Below, piece after piece: positions 52,253 through 64,000 of a DNA stretch of 64,000 bases. Each line of letters starts with the position of its first letter. Position 1 is the first letter of the stretch. Position numbers and translations under genes: made by a program. Under the pieces are notes generated by a model that was not told where the DNA came from, did not search any database, and saw nothing but the letters and a program-made list of their open reading frames with translations. Source of the DNA: Oikopleura dioica (Eukaryota; Chordata; Appendicularia; Copelata; Oikopleuridae); contig OU015569.1 in the NCBI GenBank assembly GCA_907165135.1, forward strand, positions 8,308,501 to 8,372,500, written 5' to 3'.

Positions 52253-53724
52253 TTAATTGTTTAGAATATGGCTAATATTGTGAGGAATGTTGGAGGTATT
52301 TGGATGCATGGACATGTTGGAATTAGACTCGTTGTAGTCCAATTGTAAAGCGTAGAAGAAGTTTGGATCCGCCCAATTCTGGCCTGGTTGATTAACGCCC
52401 CATTCTGAAATCGGCCAACTGAGGCAATCAAGAGGAGCTTCGCCCATCTGGAAGTTGTTCTTAAATGATGTAGAGAGTGAAGAACCAAATATCTGTTACT
52501 CGTACCGAGAATGATTGCGCGCTGGGCTGACTATAGATAGGAGCAGGCATATGCTTTCGCGACTGCTGCTGACTTTTTTCATTGGAAAAGTAATTTGTGG
52601 CCGGAATAGGCGTAACTGGAAATTCGTTGAGCTGATGAATGTACGGATTCGTCAGTGAGTCGATCGAAAAGGTTGAATCAAATCCAGCGGAGTTCTTGTT
52701 CGAGGGCTTCTGATATTTTGAGACAGGCCGCGTGTCCCACGATGAAGCATCTCGCTTTCTTTCTCGTGATTTCGGTTGCTTTGGAACGCTCTTAATTATT
52801 ATTTTCATAGGCTTATTATTTTTACGCAAACCTTATGAGCCCGTTGAGTTTTGTTTGTTTCCGCCGCTCCACTCATATCCACAGCTGGCGAGAAGAGCTT
52901 CTTCTTGACGGTAGATTTGATAGGCGATTTATGAATGTTCATGTCCCAGGGTCGCGCTACTGTAAGTCCTTCCGGATCGAAGTTTGATTTAGCTGGCGTG
53001 TTAAGCTGATCGTTGCCTTTGCGACAGGAAGCTTCTGATATCAGATGATTGATGTTGAACTGTTTGGACGACTTCGAAGGAGAGTCAAGCGAGGCTGTCT
53101 GGCACTCTACGCTCTTTGGGTAGACATCAGTCTGCGTAATAGACGATACACAAGTCGGTTTCACTATGGATCTTTTAGCACCATTCTTATCGGAAAGCTA
53201 TCGCTATTTAGTTACCTTGGACGTCTCTATCTGTTTTGTATGTGATAGTTTGCGTCGAAGACGAAGTAGTAGACACTTGTTTTAGTTTCGTCAATTCTTG
53301 TGTTACAGCTTGCAAGTACTCGATCACCATCTCGCACAACAGATAATTCGGTATTTTCCACGTTTTCAGGTCTTTGTTTATATTCTTCTGGACACCAGGA
53401 GTGCCAACCTTGATCTTTGCTATGCACGTCTCGAGGTAAGAAATTGGCAAAAGACCTTGCATGTTGAGAAAAGCTACTTTCCAGTTTCGACAAAATCGTT
53501 ATAGATGCGGAAATACCTTTTGTCAGACGCTCACGTCGCTCTTTCTCCTTCCCACGAACAATATCTGGGTTTTTTCTTTTCCATGCGTCCACTTTCGTGC
53601 TTTTCCTGTACTCTTATCACAAGGGATGAGCAATAATATTGACGACTCAATTTTAATAACATGTTTTTTGTTGATATCCTGCTTGTGTAAAATGCTCTTA
53701 AAGTCAACCCTGCACTGATTCCAT
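52253..53724 (-). CDS. possible bHLH-like nuclear protein
   Basis: MESVQ is spliced in phase 1 to EYRKSTKVDAWKRKNPDIVR and GKEKERRERLTKGISASITI, a basic region plus first helix in the style of bHLH factors. LLPISYLETCIAKIKVG could be the second helix if the A4 run at 53468-53471 loses one base. Later exons encode CEMVIEYLQAVTQELTKLKQ (coiled), then Ser/Pro-rich linkers with basic patches (SPIKSTVKKKLFSPAVD, PKQPKSRERKRDASSWD), and an Asn/Pro/Tyr-rich C-terminus ending NIPHNISHILNN. It lacks the invariant Glu/Arg pairing that I would want for a firm bHLH call. AATAAA complement lies 75 bp past the stop. Confidence 0.45.
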
Positions 53725-55250
53725 TTCGCGAGCGATCCGAACGTCTATCACTCTTCAAAACATTTTATCAAGAAAGGAACTTACAATGAATTTAACTATA
53801 TTTATTCGAATATTCTATTTAAAAAGATTTAAGAGCAGTAAGGGATAATATATAAGTCCGTCCGTTCCGGGCGGGGCGAAGTTCTGAAAAACTAAAAAGA
53901 TGGAATTTGTTCAAGAAGGCTAGAAAATTTAACATGAGTTCTAACAGAGGTTAAAGTGATCAATGCGGTGGGAATTCTACTAAGAATAAGCGATGGAAGT
54001 CGCCCAAGATAAAATTTGAAAATACTAGTGGGAATTATCGTTAGATAGTTTTCAAAAGACAATCCTATCTAGCGATTTTTCTATCAGGAAACAGTTTCAG
54101 TGCAACTCTTCCTAGAATAAATAGTTAATAACAAGAAGGTCGATTATTTTGGAAATTCGAAAATTTTGATTCAGCAAAAAATTCATTTGTGCTGTGAGAG
54201 GTCAAAAGGTATTGCTTGGGATAATTTTAAATTTAATTTTTGGTTCGAAAACTGTGTCGACAGAGGGAAAAATACTGTGTGAACGATGGTATAGTCAGTA
54301 TCAAATATTATTCCACGAAATATATAAAAAAGATATAAATATATCAAATAAACAATTGAACCTGAAAACGCGAATTATTGATAATTGATCAGTTGGGAGT
54401 ACACTCTCCCAAAAGGTCATCAGAAAAACATAATGCACGAGGAATAAGTTCTAAATATATAAAAGGCGCTCGAAGAAAGACCTTCGAAGTTGAACAACAG
54501 CAAATCACGGAAAACAAGTGATTGAGATGCTGTCAATCTCTGCCTATATAAAAAATATTAACAAACTCCGTTCAGCGTGAGAAACGCAAAAAATAATTTG
54601 AAACAAACCATTCTGGATATTCGTTGGAGAATGGCGGTCTCATAGAAAATATAATTCAGATATTAGATGTTAGAATGGGAGGTGCATAGAGAATATGACA
54701 CCGGAATAAGAATGATTGAATTGGGGCCTGAAGACGGACTGCTAGAGAATAGCGCCGGCATTCTTGAGGCTAAACAACGAAAAATTGAATAGAAAATATA
54801 ATAGAATTGGAAATATCGGGGAAATCGATCGATTTCAAAAGAATCATATATCAGAGATATAATAAGTTGGTTGGGGTTGAAAAACCCTTATGAATTTTAG
54901 AGTTAGAGTTTGTTTAAAGGCTCGAATTTGAAAGGCAAAGAAAAAACCAAAAACGTAAAGAGAAACATGCATAAATTATGAAACTACAAAATAGAATATT
55001 GAAATGAATGAGAATGTTTGATTTCTTTAGTCAATAACGTGGTCTGAACGTCTTCCAGTGCTGAAATTTGGCACTGATGATGACATGTAACTTAGATGAA
55101 CTTATAACTATTGAAGGAAAACATCTGATAGGAGTGTCGGATACTGTTAATATTCTAGGGGCGGTCAAGACATCAAAAAATCAGGTCTGGACTTAGTAAC
55201 TCGACTTTTATCCACTCTTGGTCGGACGAAACAAGTCTCTAGCTATTTTT
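53725..55250. other. AT-rich non-coding region of about 1.5 kb
   Basis: No open frame with splice support on either strand. Composition is about 70 percent A+T with many short A-rich words. It probably contains the unkempt 3' UTR and the promoter of the gene ending the preceding cluster. No terminal repeats were found. Confidence 0.4.
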
Positions 55251-57946
55251 TTAACATTCAGCGTCTAGGATGCTTTCCAGAAGTTCTTTGTCGCGATTGA
55301 GCGTCTTTAAAATCAGTTCGATGTCGTGTGGTGAGGCGGGGCAGCGGTTACCAGTTCTCTGCGCGTTACGGATCTCGGCGATCACCCGGCCCGCCGCTAC
55401 GTTGCGCATAGCTTCGCGAAGCTACGCCAGATTAGTTCTTATCCTTATAAAACCTAGCTTCTCACCTGATCAAGCTCTCTACTCTGATCCATGATATGCT
55501 TCCTCGCCTTGTCGTATTCGCTCTTGTAGAAATCAGATTGTCGACGGGCGTTTTTCTCCAGCTACGTTAAAATTAAGGCTCACAAGATCGACGCAATGAA
55601 ATACCTGTCTGTAAGCATTTTCCGCGTTGTAAAGATCTTTCTTGAGCTTCATGTTCTCTTGCTGAAGCAATTCCTCATTGAAACTACGACTGTGGCTGGA
55701 GCCATCGTTCCCTTGGAGCACAGAATTTCGAATAGCTGTTGTGATAGAGTTCTGACTGTTCAGCGAGTTCTGAATTGAAATCGGAGAGGACGAACCGATG
55801 CCGTTTGAGCCCGCGACGCCACGTAAATTATTGCTGAAGTTGGTCCAGTCATTGAAGCTCCGCGATGGAGGCGAATCTTTCCTCCAGATGTTGCCTTCAT
55901 TGAATGAGTAATTTGCGCTCTGGGTTCTTCTTCGCGAGAACTCATCTACGAGCGCCGTCTCGTGCTACAAAACGAAAATTAATCGAACGAATGAGTGCCA
56001 CAACAAGTACCGGTTGCGCGGGACCAAAGTAGCCAGATTTCGCTTCCTCTTCCTGCGTTTCATTATGGAACTCGTTGATGTCGGTTATCTCTCTAAAAAC
56101 ATCTGGACTCCATGGGTCAGACTCTCTCGTTTTCTCCTCATCTTCAGGATGTGGAGGCCATCTAGAGCTCTTGTGATCTTCATGAGCATCCCGTCTACGT
56201 GGAGACTCAAATTTAGGGCTGTTAGAGGCCACAGAAGGTGAACTTGGCGACTGAAAAAGTTTCATGAGAAGTGATTTTCGTGGAAGAAAGATTTATCAAA
56301 ATTATAACGTAGACAAGGAAGATTTACCTGAGCAGTAATTCCAGAGTTGTTATTCCAAATCTTAGGCTGAGGAATATCTATCGAAGGCTGATTTGTTTCT
56401 GCCTGTCTTTGCGGCCTCGGTATTTCTTGCGAAGTTCTTCCCCAATTTGATACTTTCGCTGTCTTTAAACTTCCGTCTCCATTGTTCCGGAAATTAGAGA
56501 AAGACTGTGTTCTTCCTCTTCCTCCCTCCGAACCGGAGACAGAGTGGCGCATGTTTCGCGCTTCTAGCTGATCTCGTCTGCGTTGTCTAATAACGTATTG
56601 AAATTTTAACAGAGCTAGGCGAGCTTACCTTGCAAGTTCAAATTGAGCGTCCGAAGATGTTCGAATTCTCATCTTGCCCTGGCCTCCGATTTCGCCGTCT
56701 TCATCAAGCTGTTCCACATGCGCGAAAGCACAAAATGGGCCTCTGGGACAATAGCCTGTTTGTTGCATATCGTGGCACTTAGTCGACTTGTAAATGTCCG
56801 GATGAAACTGCTGCTCAGTACGCGTGTGACACATACAACAACTGTCCCCTTTCTCGCACTAAAGAAGAGGATCAGTATTTGCCTCTGAAAAAGCTCACTT
56901 ACTTTCGCTGGATCTTGCCAATCATCTCCCACTTTTTTCACTGCAGGACATGGCGTCGATCGATATTTGAATTTTTTGGGATTTCGTCTTCGATCTTTAG
57001 GATTATGGAAATGTGGACAGGCGTATCCTTGACGGCAGAGGCGCGGCGGGCGTTTACAAGTGTCCGTTTTGTAATTGCTCAGGACGAAATCAGCATTATT
57101 CCACTAAATATAAGCATTAAGGGGAGCGATAAGAAAAATGAATCTACCTTGTTGTCATCCAAAGAAAGTTTTTCTTGGAGATCGCCTTTAGACGAAACCT
57201 CAATTCCACAAGAAGCATCGAAAGTGGGGCTTCGAAGGTCATCAGCGCCATGTCCGAAAGCACAATGGGGACCGTTTTTCTCACAATGTCCATTTTCGTC
57301 CGTTTCATGAATACACGCAGCTGTCTATCGAGTCATTTAATCAGATGAACTTTCTCGCAATCGTTGTTTACCTTGTAATAGCGGAGGTGATATCTTCGTT
57401 CAGTATCGCCAGTTACCCGGTGAAGATACGCACAACTGTCTCCATCAACACACGTTCCTGTTGTTTCGTCGTATCTGAAGCGAAACTTTTACAACGCACT
57501 CGAGAACGGAGATACTCACTTATTACAGTAAATATCTGGGGAATAGTTGAACGGCTTGTCAGCGCGCTGAATTGGTCGTCTTCTCCGTTGATTCTGGAAA
57601 TGCCAGTTGAAGCAGGTAAACGGGCGATGCTGTGTGCACTTGTGTTGCAGGAAAAGAGGACATTGGTTCACCCTGGAAAATGGCAGTTGAAAAAGAATAA
57701 GAGTATATGCAATTACCGAAAGTTTTTCAAGTATCCCAGGTGGTTGGGCTTCTCGTTCTTTGTTATTTGCGAGAAACAGTCGTCGGAACCAGCTTGTTCA
57801 GTTTCATTTTTCGTCGGCATGCGGTTCGCTGCTTCCGGGTTCATTTTATTACCGCTGTTCTGATGAAGCCTGTCATCGATGGGGAAGTTATAAGATTGGG
57901 AGTCGTTTATCGCTGTCGTGGGAGCCATGAGCGTCTCAGTCGCCAT
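55251..57946 (-). CDS. UNK: unkempt homologue, six CCCH zinc fingers, RNA-binding
   Basis: Exons 57946-57717, 57672-57530, 57474-57372, 57324-57148, 57103-56902, 56858 to ~56632, and later ones to 55251. Six CCCH fingers are readable in unkempt order: CPLFLQHKCTQHRPFTC, CVDGDSCAYLH, CEKNGPHCAFGH, CKRPPRLCRQGYACPHFH, CEKGDSCCMCHTRTEQQFHP and GYCPRGPFCAFAH. The last two are nearly identical to vertebrate UNK. Then a Ser-rich disordered region and a C-terminal coiled coil (LLQQENMKLKKDLYNAENAY, KARKHIMDQSRELDQ). Unkempt binds UAG-containing mRNAs and represses translation in neural development. No RING finger is seen at the C-terminus, which ends ESILDAEC. Confidence 0.9.
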
Positions 57947-59671
57947 CAGTCGCTCAGCGCACAACCGAAAAGATCATCTAAACTCTAATCTTATGACAGG
58001 ACGGGAATAGAAATGTTGAGCTTGGCTCAATTGTGTTGAACAAAGGCGAGATCCCGCGCCCACGTACACCAGCTTCTTTACCCGAGACCTGAATTCTCGT
58101 CAATATTTTCGAGTTCTGCGATGACTAAGTACATGTTCGATACTTCGTCATCATCTCAACCCCGCCCAGCCTATCGATTGCTTTTCAGAGCATTCCCCTC
58201 TTTTTCTCGGCACGAGCCCTCTGCTAACAATCCCCTCGAATTATGGGCGTTCACATAAAAGGCCAGTGTCCTTTCATGCTTCGCTGGGGACGGGGATGAT
58301 CTCTTTCACAGCGTCTTTTTTTTAGTAAACTACCACAATTGCCGCCGGCCGTGGCGAGAGACTCTCAAGCCTATCTTTCAAAAATTAGGTTAAATTTTTC
58401 CAAAGTCTGTGGAGATGTGCCTTTACCGTCGACTGACAATGGCCTCAAACGGGCGCACTGGCACGGGGCCAAGTGGATCTTTGGCGGATTTGTGTAACTA
58501 ACTAAACGAATCAACACAGTGAAGCCAGGGTCATGAGCTCGAGCAACTAACCTGTCTGGTCTTCTTCCACTGGACAGCCAGACTCGTCTTCTGCGTCTAC
58601 TCAGTTTACTCTCAACTGGGGCACTCTCGTCTACTTTACACGTGTTTATAGGTGTTTTCGAGGCGTACGTTCAACAATTCGCCCAAAATACTACTTGGAC
58701 TGAAATTTTGACTCTGAGACAAGTGTGATACAGTCTAAGAGGCTTCGATTTTTTTTGTGAAAAAGATAGAGGGCGCTTGGTTAAAAGTATTTTTGGTTGT
58801 TTTCGAGTTGAGCTGTTTGCGTTCAGATAGATCGCGACTGAGGGGGCGCGGGCGCGTGACTTGCGACCCATTTGCGAGCACACGTGGGCTTCGACACCCA
58901 GCTACATGCGGCCAAAGCAGCCCAGTTGACCTCCTTCCGCACTTTATTGTTGTGAGAGTACTTCCGGCCCCAGGAACAGAACAGAGTACTCGAGAGTCGA
59001 CGGAAGCCGAGAAGGGCTGAACAGCTCCGCGCAGAACGGACGTGCGCTCGCGATCGGCCCGCGGCGCCATTCTCAAATACTACTGGGCCAGTCCGGGGCG
59101 TGGAAATCCCAAATGTCGAAAACAACCATCACCAAAGCAAACCCTCAGAGATATCTGATGCAAACGTGGATCTTCAAACTAGATATGCTCGACCGAGCCC
59201 TTCCATGATTGATTTAAATCGATTAGGGTAGCTATCAGAAGAGAAAAGCTCGGCGCGCGGTGCTGACACGCCTACAAAATTCAAATTTGCCTTGAATCTT
59301 CAAAACTTGAAAACACATTTCGCCGACCAGTGCTTTATCCTTCTTCGAGCTTGAAAACATCCTATTTTCGCCAAGACTAATTTGCAAAGTTCATTTCTCG
59401 CGTGCTAGTTGTCCCTTACTGTTACAACGATTTACTGTTAAAAAACATTTTGTCCTTTTTTTAAATGCAACTGAAATGAATCTTCCTTGTTTGATATTTA
59501 AGTGCAAACTAACTTAGGTCTTTTTCAATATATTTGTTTGTTCCAGTGTTTAAATTTATCCGTGGGCAGTGCTAACACTAAAAAGGAATGCGAGAATTTT
59601 AACGGTAGTGTAAAAAGGGTGCGGTTAAGTGGGGAAGACGTGTTACAGAAGTGAACTTAGGGGAAAAATTA
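57947..59671. promoter_or_regulatory. 1.7 kb intergenic region upstream of unkempt
   Basis: Between two minus-strand genes. It has a GC-rich block at about 58830-59110 that could be the real promoter or a non-coding first exon of unkempt. Frames in that block have no domain. No RNA gene was identified. Confidence 0.35.
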
Positions 59672-62600
59672 TCAGTCAGAGTCAGAATCAGAGTTGATTA
59701 CATTTCTTCGACCTACTCGCTTCTTCATAAAATCATCATCGTCTGACTCGAGGTCATCTGGAGTTTCGTCATCATCGGATTCCAATTCCACGATTCTACC
59801 GTACTTGGCCTTACGCTTTACAGGTCGCTCGTCCTCCGAGTCAAAGTGATCTTCAGCTTCCATGGACTCGTCATCAGAGACCGACTGTTCATTGATCTCT
59901 GACCCATCGTCAATGAAGCTGCCCATATCATCGTCCATGTCTTCGACTATACTCTCTTCAGGGTCATCTTCGTCGTCAGTCTCTTGACGAGGAGGCAGCT
60001 GAGAGCGCCGTTTAAATTTTCGCTTCTTCCGGGAAGCACAGACGGACGCATTGTGCAAAACTAAATTCAAGTAAATATACTTGAAAATAGATAGTAGAGT
60101 AAACTTACTGTTATTATATTCTTCCTCTGAGTCGACTATTTCACCAGTAGTCTCGGCAATCATTGAAGATACATTAGCTTGAGAGTCGAATAAGAAAGAA
60201 TTCTCTGGTGGTTTCTGGGTATCTGGGGCCAGAATTGGATTGAATGACCGTCTCGAGGATGAGTTTGCGGATTGACTATCAGACACGTGCAACCCGTTCG
60301 AGGAGTGACTCTTCTGGGGCTGATCAGGGGAATCGTCAGAGTCGCTTGAACCGCCGAAAAGTAAATCTGATGCTTCTTCTGTAGTTAGTTCGTGAGCATC
60401 ACCGGGTTTTATATCGTCGGGCTTGGAATGCTTTAGGAGAATCAATATTTTCTTCATATGTTTGGTAATTTCGAATACAGAAAAATAAAATTATTTGATC
60501 CTAGCCTTAGACGTTTCTCTTATATGCTGATAAATCATCGAAGAAGAGCGTTCATCAATCTGCAGTTCGTAAGAGTCTGCCGTTGCATCAGAGTCGAAAT
60601 CTTCATCTTGCTTCAAGTCCAGATCTTGTGGAAGATCACCGATTCCACTCATTGTGCCATCAGGGTTCGATTGGTTCTTAGCCGGGTCTGTCGTTTCCGT
60701 ATCGAAGCTGTCGAATTTGAATTCACCAGGCGCGAATCTTTGTGTCACCTGCACCGCATCATCAAGGACTGACACCTCCCGATTTGCCTGTGACTTTTTG
60801 GGACTCGTTGGGAGGGGTGATTTTTCGTCATCATCGTCCTCAAAAGGTTCATCACCTCCGATAGACATATTGCTAACGGACTCGTTCAAGTCATCCTCGA
60901 TGAGCGCTGCGATACGTTTCGGAGGAGCAATTGTTGAATTAAGTGATGGGCGTGCCTCGGGAAAAAAAGTCTGCTCCAAATGATTGATTTGTGCGCTGGC
61001 GGAGCCACCAACAATTTCAAGCTCCATCTGATCATCATCATTGCTATCGTCAGATTGCGCGTCAATGTTGAGCTTGCTTCTTCGAGTTGGGTTTGTCTGA
61101 CTCGGTCTTTCATCTCTTGCACTTGGAGAAGATGATGGAGATTCCTTGAAAAGTCTTTTCTTCATATAATCGTCCGGGGTCGTATTTAACTTATCCATGT
61201 TCATGCGGTTAAAATGCGGCGAGTTCGTATAGATATTATCTGCGCGATACACCTTCCGTTCTGGGACTGGCGAAAGATCCTCTTCGCTGGAAATAAGAGA
61301 AACCACTTGTGACTCCATCTTTGGCAGCATAGGCGGCTCCGGCTTTCTCCACATGTTTTGTTTGTAAGCTTCACCTGGCTCTTCTTTCTTTATTGGACGA
61401 ACGAAATCAAGCGAGTTTCCAAAGATTCGCGCCTTTCCCGAATTTTCTCCGCTCGATGTACCTGCGGAGAGATCGTCGAAATTAGGTTTCTGGAACGGTA
61501 TTCTTGAGAAGTCAACATTCGAGTTCTCCGTTAAAGGATTACGAGGTGGATATTGCGGATAGGGAATAGCTTCTTTTGGCAAGTCGACATCCTTCGGGTA
61601 GTACTTCTTGACGCTTTGTCCACCAGTTCCAACAGTGGCAGCGATTTTTCTCAGATTTTGCTTGTCCTCCTCAGTCAGTTCTTCCTTTTGAACGTCAGGC
61701 GCTTCAAATGCCAGGTCATGATCGTGAATACCTGCGTGGAAGCTTTTGAAGGTATTCAATTTCTCCAGTAGTTCAAGTAGTTGAGGGTAGACTTTTCGTT
61801 TTTTAGCAACGACGGCTAACGCCTTCTGTGTCTCTAAAAAGGAGTTAACTTCAAATTCGATGACGGATCAAGCACATACCTGAGCACATGTTTTCCGCAT
61901 CGGAAACTGGTGGATTGAACAATTCACGAATGTCGGAGTCCGTGAAGAGTCTTGTTGGATCGTCGTTTTCGCCGTTGTTCTGGCTGATGATGGACTTCTT
62001 GAAGAGCTGCTTTCGGTAGATTTTCTCTTCGATAGTGTCGCAGGTAATTAGCCGAAATACTACCACAGGTCGAACTTGCCCAATTCGATAGGCCCGGTCA
62101 ACAGCTTGGTCATCTCGCGATGGATTCCAATCGGGATCGAACACAATGACTCGAGTAGCTGCAGTCAATGTCAATCCAACGGCACCTACTCCTGTAGTCA
62201 GCATAAAAATCTTGATCCTCTCGTCTCTCTGGAATCTCTGCACCTTCTCATCTCGCACAGGGATCTTGTCTTTTCCATCCATTCGCATGTAGTTAATGTC
62301 TTTCTCCTCCAGAATTTTCGCGACAATATCCAAGATTTTAATCGACTGCGAGAAGATAAGCATTTTAGCTGGAATGATGGCGTCAACAAGCTCTGACAAG
62401 ACTTTCATCTTTCCACTCTCCTCGAGGAGTGTGTCCAAGTCGCAATCATGAATTCTGTTCGCTGCGCATTCGTTAGCCAAAGTCTCATTGAAAGAACCTT
62501 CAAATAAACCGGCCGCGCGACAAGCATTGTTGGCCATTCTGCGCGGATGATCGCAGATTTTCTTCAACACCGTGCATTGCACAAGGGGAGATGCCTTCGC

Positions 62601-64000
62601 CATCAATGCATTTCGCACGTCGTCTGATGACAAGAAATCTAAACACATGGATTAATAGAAGACGCCAGTTGTCGAAACTTACCCTTGTAAATTTTCATTT
62701 GTTTCGCTGTCATCTTGCACCAAAGTACGAAGTCATTCTTCGGAGGAAGTTCTGGGAAAGAAGGCCCGTCTCCCGAGCCTCCCGATTCTGCTTTCTCGTT
62801 GACTTCATCCTTGGTCCTTCTTAGAATCCAGAAATCAGTCTTGTCGCGCAACACCTTGCTAAGCATGTTCGCTCGATGGACCTCGTAGGAACGCGCATTT
62901 TTGGTTCGTCCTATCTCGATCGGCTTTTGATACTCATTTTTAAAGGTAGCCTTTTAACAGTTCAAAACACATGTAAACTTTTTAAATCGCGTTTCTTTCA
63001 GATTAACTCTGTTTTAACTGGCCTGGTTCATGTCAAGAATTCTATCTTGGCTCATAACGCTCATCAGAGTGAAGAAATCGACGAGTTTGTTCATCACTGG
63101 TGTACCGGTCAGAAGAAGTCGGTGCGTTGACTTTATCCCGTCGATTGCCTTTGACGATTTACGGCTAGCATTTTTGATGTTGTGGGCTTCGTCCAAGATC
63201 ATGTAAGGCCATGTCCAGTCCCGTCCGTTCTTCGAGTTGAGAGCGTCCATGCTCGTACGGCAGACGCCGTAGGAGGCAATGACAACGGCTGACCGACAGG
63301 CTTGGGCGTGATAAAGATCTCTCTCGCGCTTTCTTTTCGCAATATCGCCAGAGAAGCGAAACTGGGAGACATTGGGCACCCACTTGCGGAGCTCAGCCTC
63401 CCAGTTCGGAATCAACGAGGTGGGAACGATGATCAAGAAGTGCCGCGCTTCGCCCATATCGAGTAGAGCGCCGATGAACGCTGCCACCTATCAGAAGACT
63501 CATAAACTCTAGTGCTGGACGACTTAAATTACCTGGATGGTCTTTCCGAGACCCATATCGTCGCTAAGCAAACCGCCCTTGATCCGTTGCGAAGTTGGTA
63601 GACTTTCATTGCCCAAATGAACAGCGTCCCACATCCACTGGACACCTTCTCGCTGATGGGGATAAAGCTTCTCGTAGATCTCTTTGTCCATCTTCATCCC
63701 CCGTTCAAGTGTCTGAACATCTTGTTTGCAAAAGATACTCTAAAATAAGTTATCACCTGAACCTGTTCATCGTTTTCATCTGAGCTCGTGCCTTGATCGA
63801 TCACAGCTTGGAGAGCCTCGATTCTCCTGGCAACCTTCTCCGTTTTCTTGAAACGCTGCGCCGATTGCAGGAACCTCATAGCCTCTGTGAGCATTCCATC
63901 TTTCCCGAATTTTTTGGCCTTTGCTAAAAATCAAAAGCTGAGAATAAAGTCCTAAATTTCGGCCTTACCCATATACTCTTCATACATGGCATCGTTGTTG
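59672..64000 (-). CDS. ERCC6L: ERCC6L/PICH-type SNF2 DNA translocase (5' part beyond the window)
   Basis: The gene runs off the right edge, so its start is missing. Reading from 64000 down: a TPR-like helix pair (EAMRFLQSAQRFKKTEKVAR), YPHQREGVQWMW, Walker A DDMGLGKTIQ (~63540), DEAH box ILDEAHNIKN (~63190), RLLLTGTPVMNKLVDFF, then the second lobe with KMLIFSQSIKILD, TTGVGAVGLTLTAATRVIVF and the Arg finger motif DRAYRIGQ (~62090). After it comes GIHDHDLAFEAPDVQKEEL, a PICH signature, and a long acidic Ser-rich tail ending NVINSDSDSD at 59672. PICH coats ultrafine anaphase bridges and resolves them with BLM and topoisomerase II. The join near 60457-60500 lacks a GT donor in frame. Confidence 0.85.

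Noticed and set aside
53725-55250. Possible mobile element in the 1.5 kb AT-rich gap
   Set aside because: No terminal repeats, target duplications or transposase fragments seen.
58735-59125. Several overlapping GC-rich frames on both strands upstream of unkempt
   Set aside because: Arise from local GC content; no domain, start context or splice sites that extend them.
1-64000. CRISPR arrays, bacterial operators, riboswitches, rRNA or intact tRNA genes
   Set aside because: The DNA is eukaryotic nuclear sequence; no arrays of spaced repeats and no complete cloverleaf or rRNA core sequence was found.

Overview
The window is nuclear DNA from a very compact animal genome, most likely the larvacean tunicate Oikopleura dioica or a close relative. 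The evidence is that almost every intron is 39-70 bp (many 40-50), neighbouring genes are often 50-160 bp apart on the same strand with a splice-acceptor-like AG just upstream of the downstream start codon (as expected for operons resolved by spliced-leader trans-splicing), a few introns lack a GT donor, and the gene set is clearly metazoan (APH1, unkempt, Lgl, cystinosin, uronyl sulfotransferase, zona pellucida and C-type lectin domains, radial spoke RSPH14). Exon models below were built by eye from frame, phase, GT/AG sites and recognised protein motifs.

Layout. 1-2.1 kb: a tandemly duplicated gene with a CENP-B/Tigger-like helix-turn-helix. 2.5-10.9 kb: secreted and surface genes, namely a four-lectin-domain membrane receptor (+), a double trypsin-fold protein lacking catalytic residues (-), a GPI-anchored Ly6 protein with an RGG/Ser-Lys-Gly N-terminus (+) and an unknown gene (+). 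11.4-15.2 kb: cystinosin, a short unknown ORF, and a protein with three chromodomains (+). 16.0-27.5 kb: a minus-strand run with uronyl 2-O-sulfotransferase, endosulfine/ARPP19, a mitochondrial-type membrane protein, cytochrome b5, a CHST-like sulfotransferase, an unknown protein, an SR protein with a Nab2/ZC3H14-like N-terminus, APH-1 and complex I NDUFB5. A divergent promoter at 27.5-27.85 kb separates these from MOB, a two-part archease and mitochondrial ribosomal protein S21 (+).

31.2-40.5 kb is the accessory-like part: a C-type lectin/zona pellucida chimera (-), two secreted coiled-coil genes (+), one with a 2.3 kb intron that holds both an antisense membrane-protein gene and a fold-back transposon with long inverted repeats, then the glycosyltransferase GLT1D1 (+) and a convergent unknown gene (-). 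41.3-43.8 kb: RSPH14 and two small membrane-type or unknown genes (+). 44-64 kb is almost entirely minus strand: SLC30A6 (ZnT6), Lgl, a degenerate seryl-tRNA-synthetase-like protein, an unknown probable mitochondrial protein, a 43-residue microprotein and a possible bHLH factor (the last five read in order as one tightly packed unit), then unkempt and a SNF2 helicase of the ERCC6L/PICH type that runs off the right edge.

Several genes need a single base added or removed in a homopolymer to keep the family-conserved frame (near 2765, 7055, 23934 and 44324). This looks more like residual long-read consensus error than real pseudogenes, and it limits exact protein ends.
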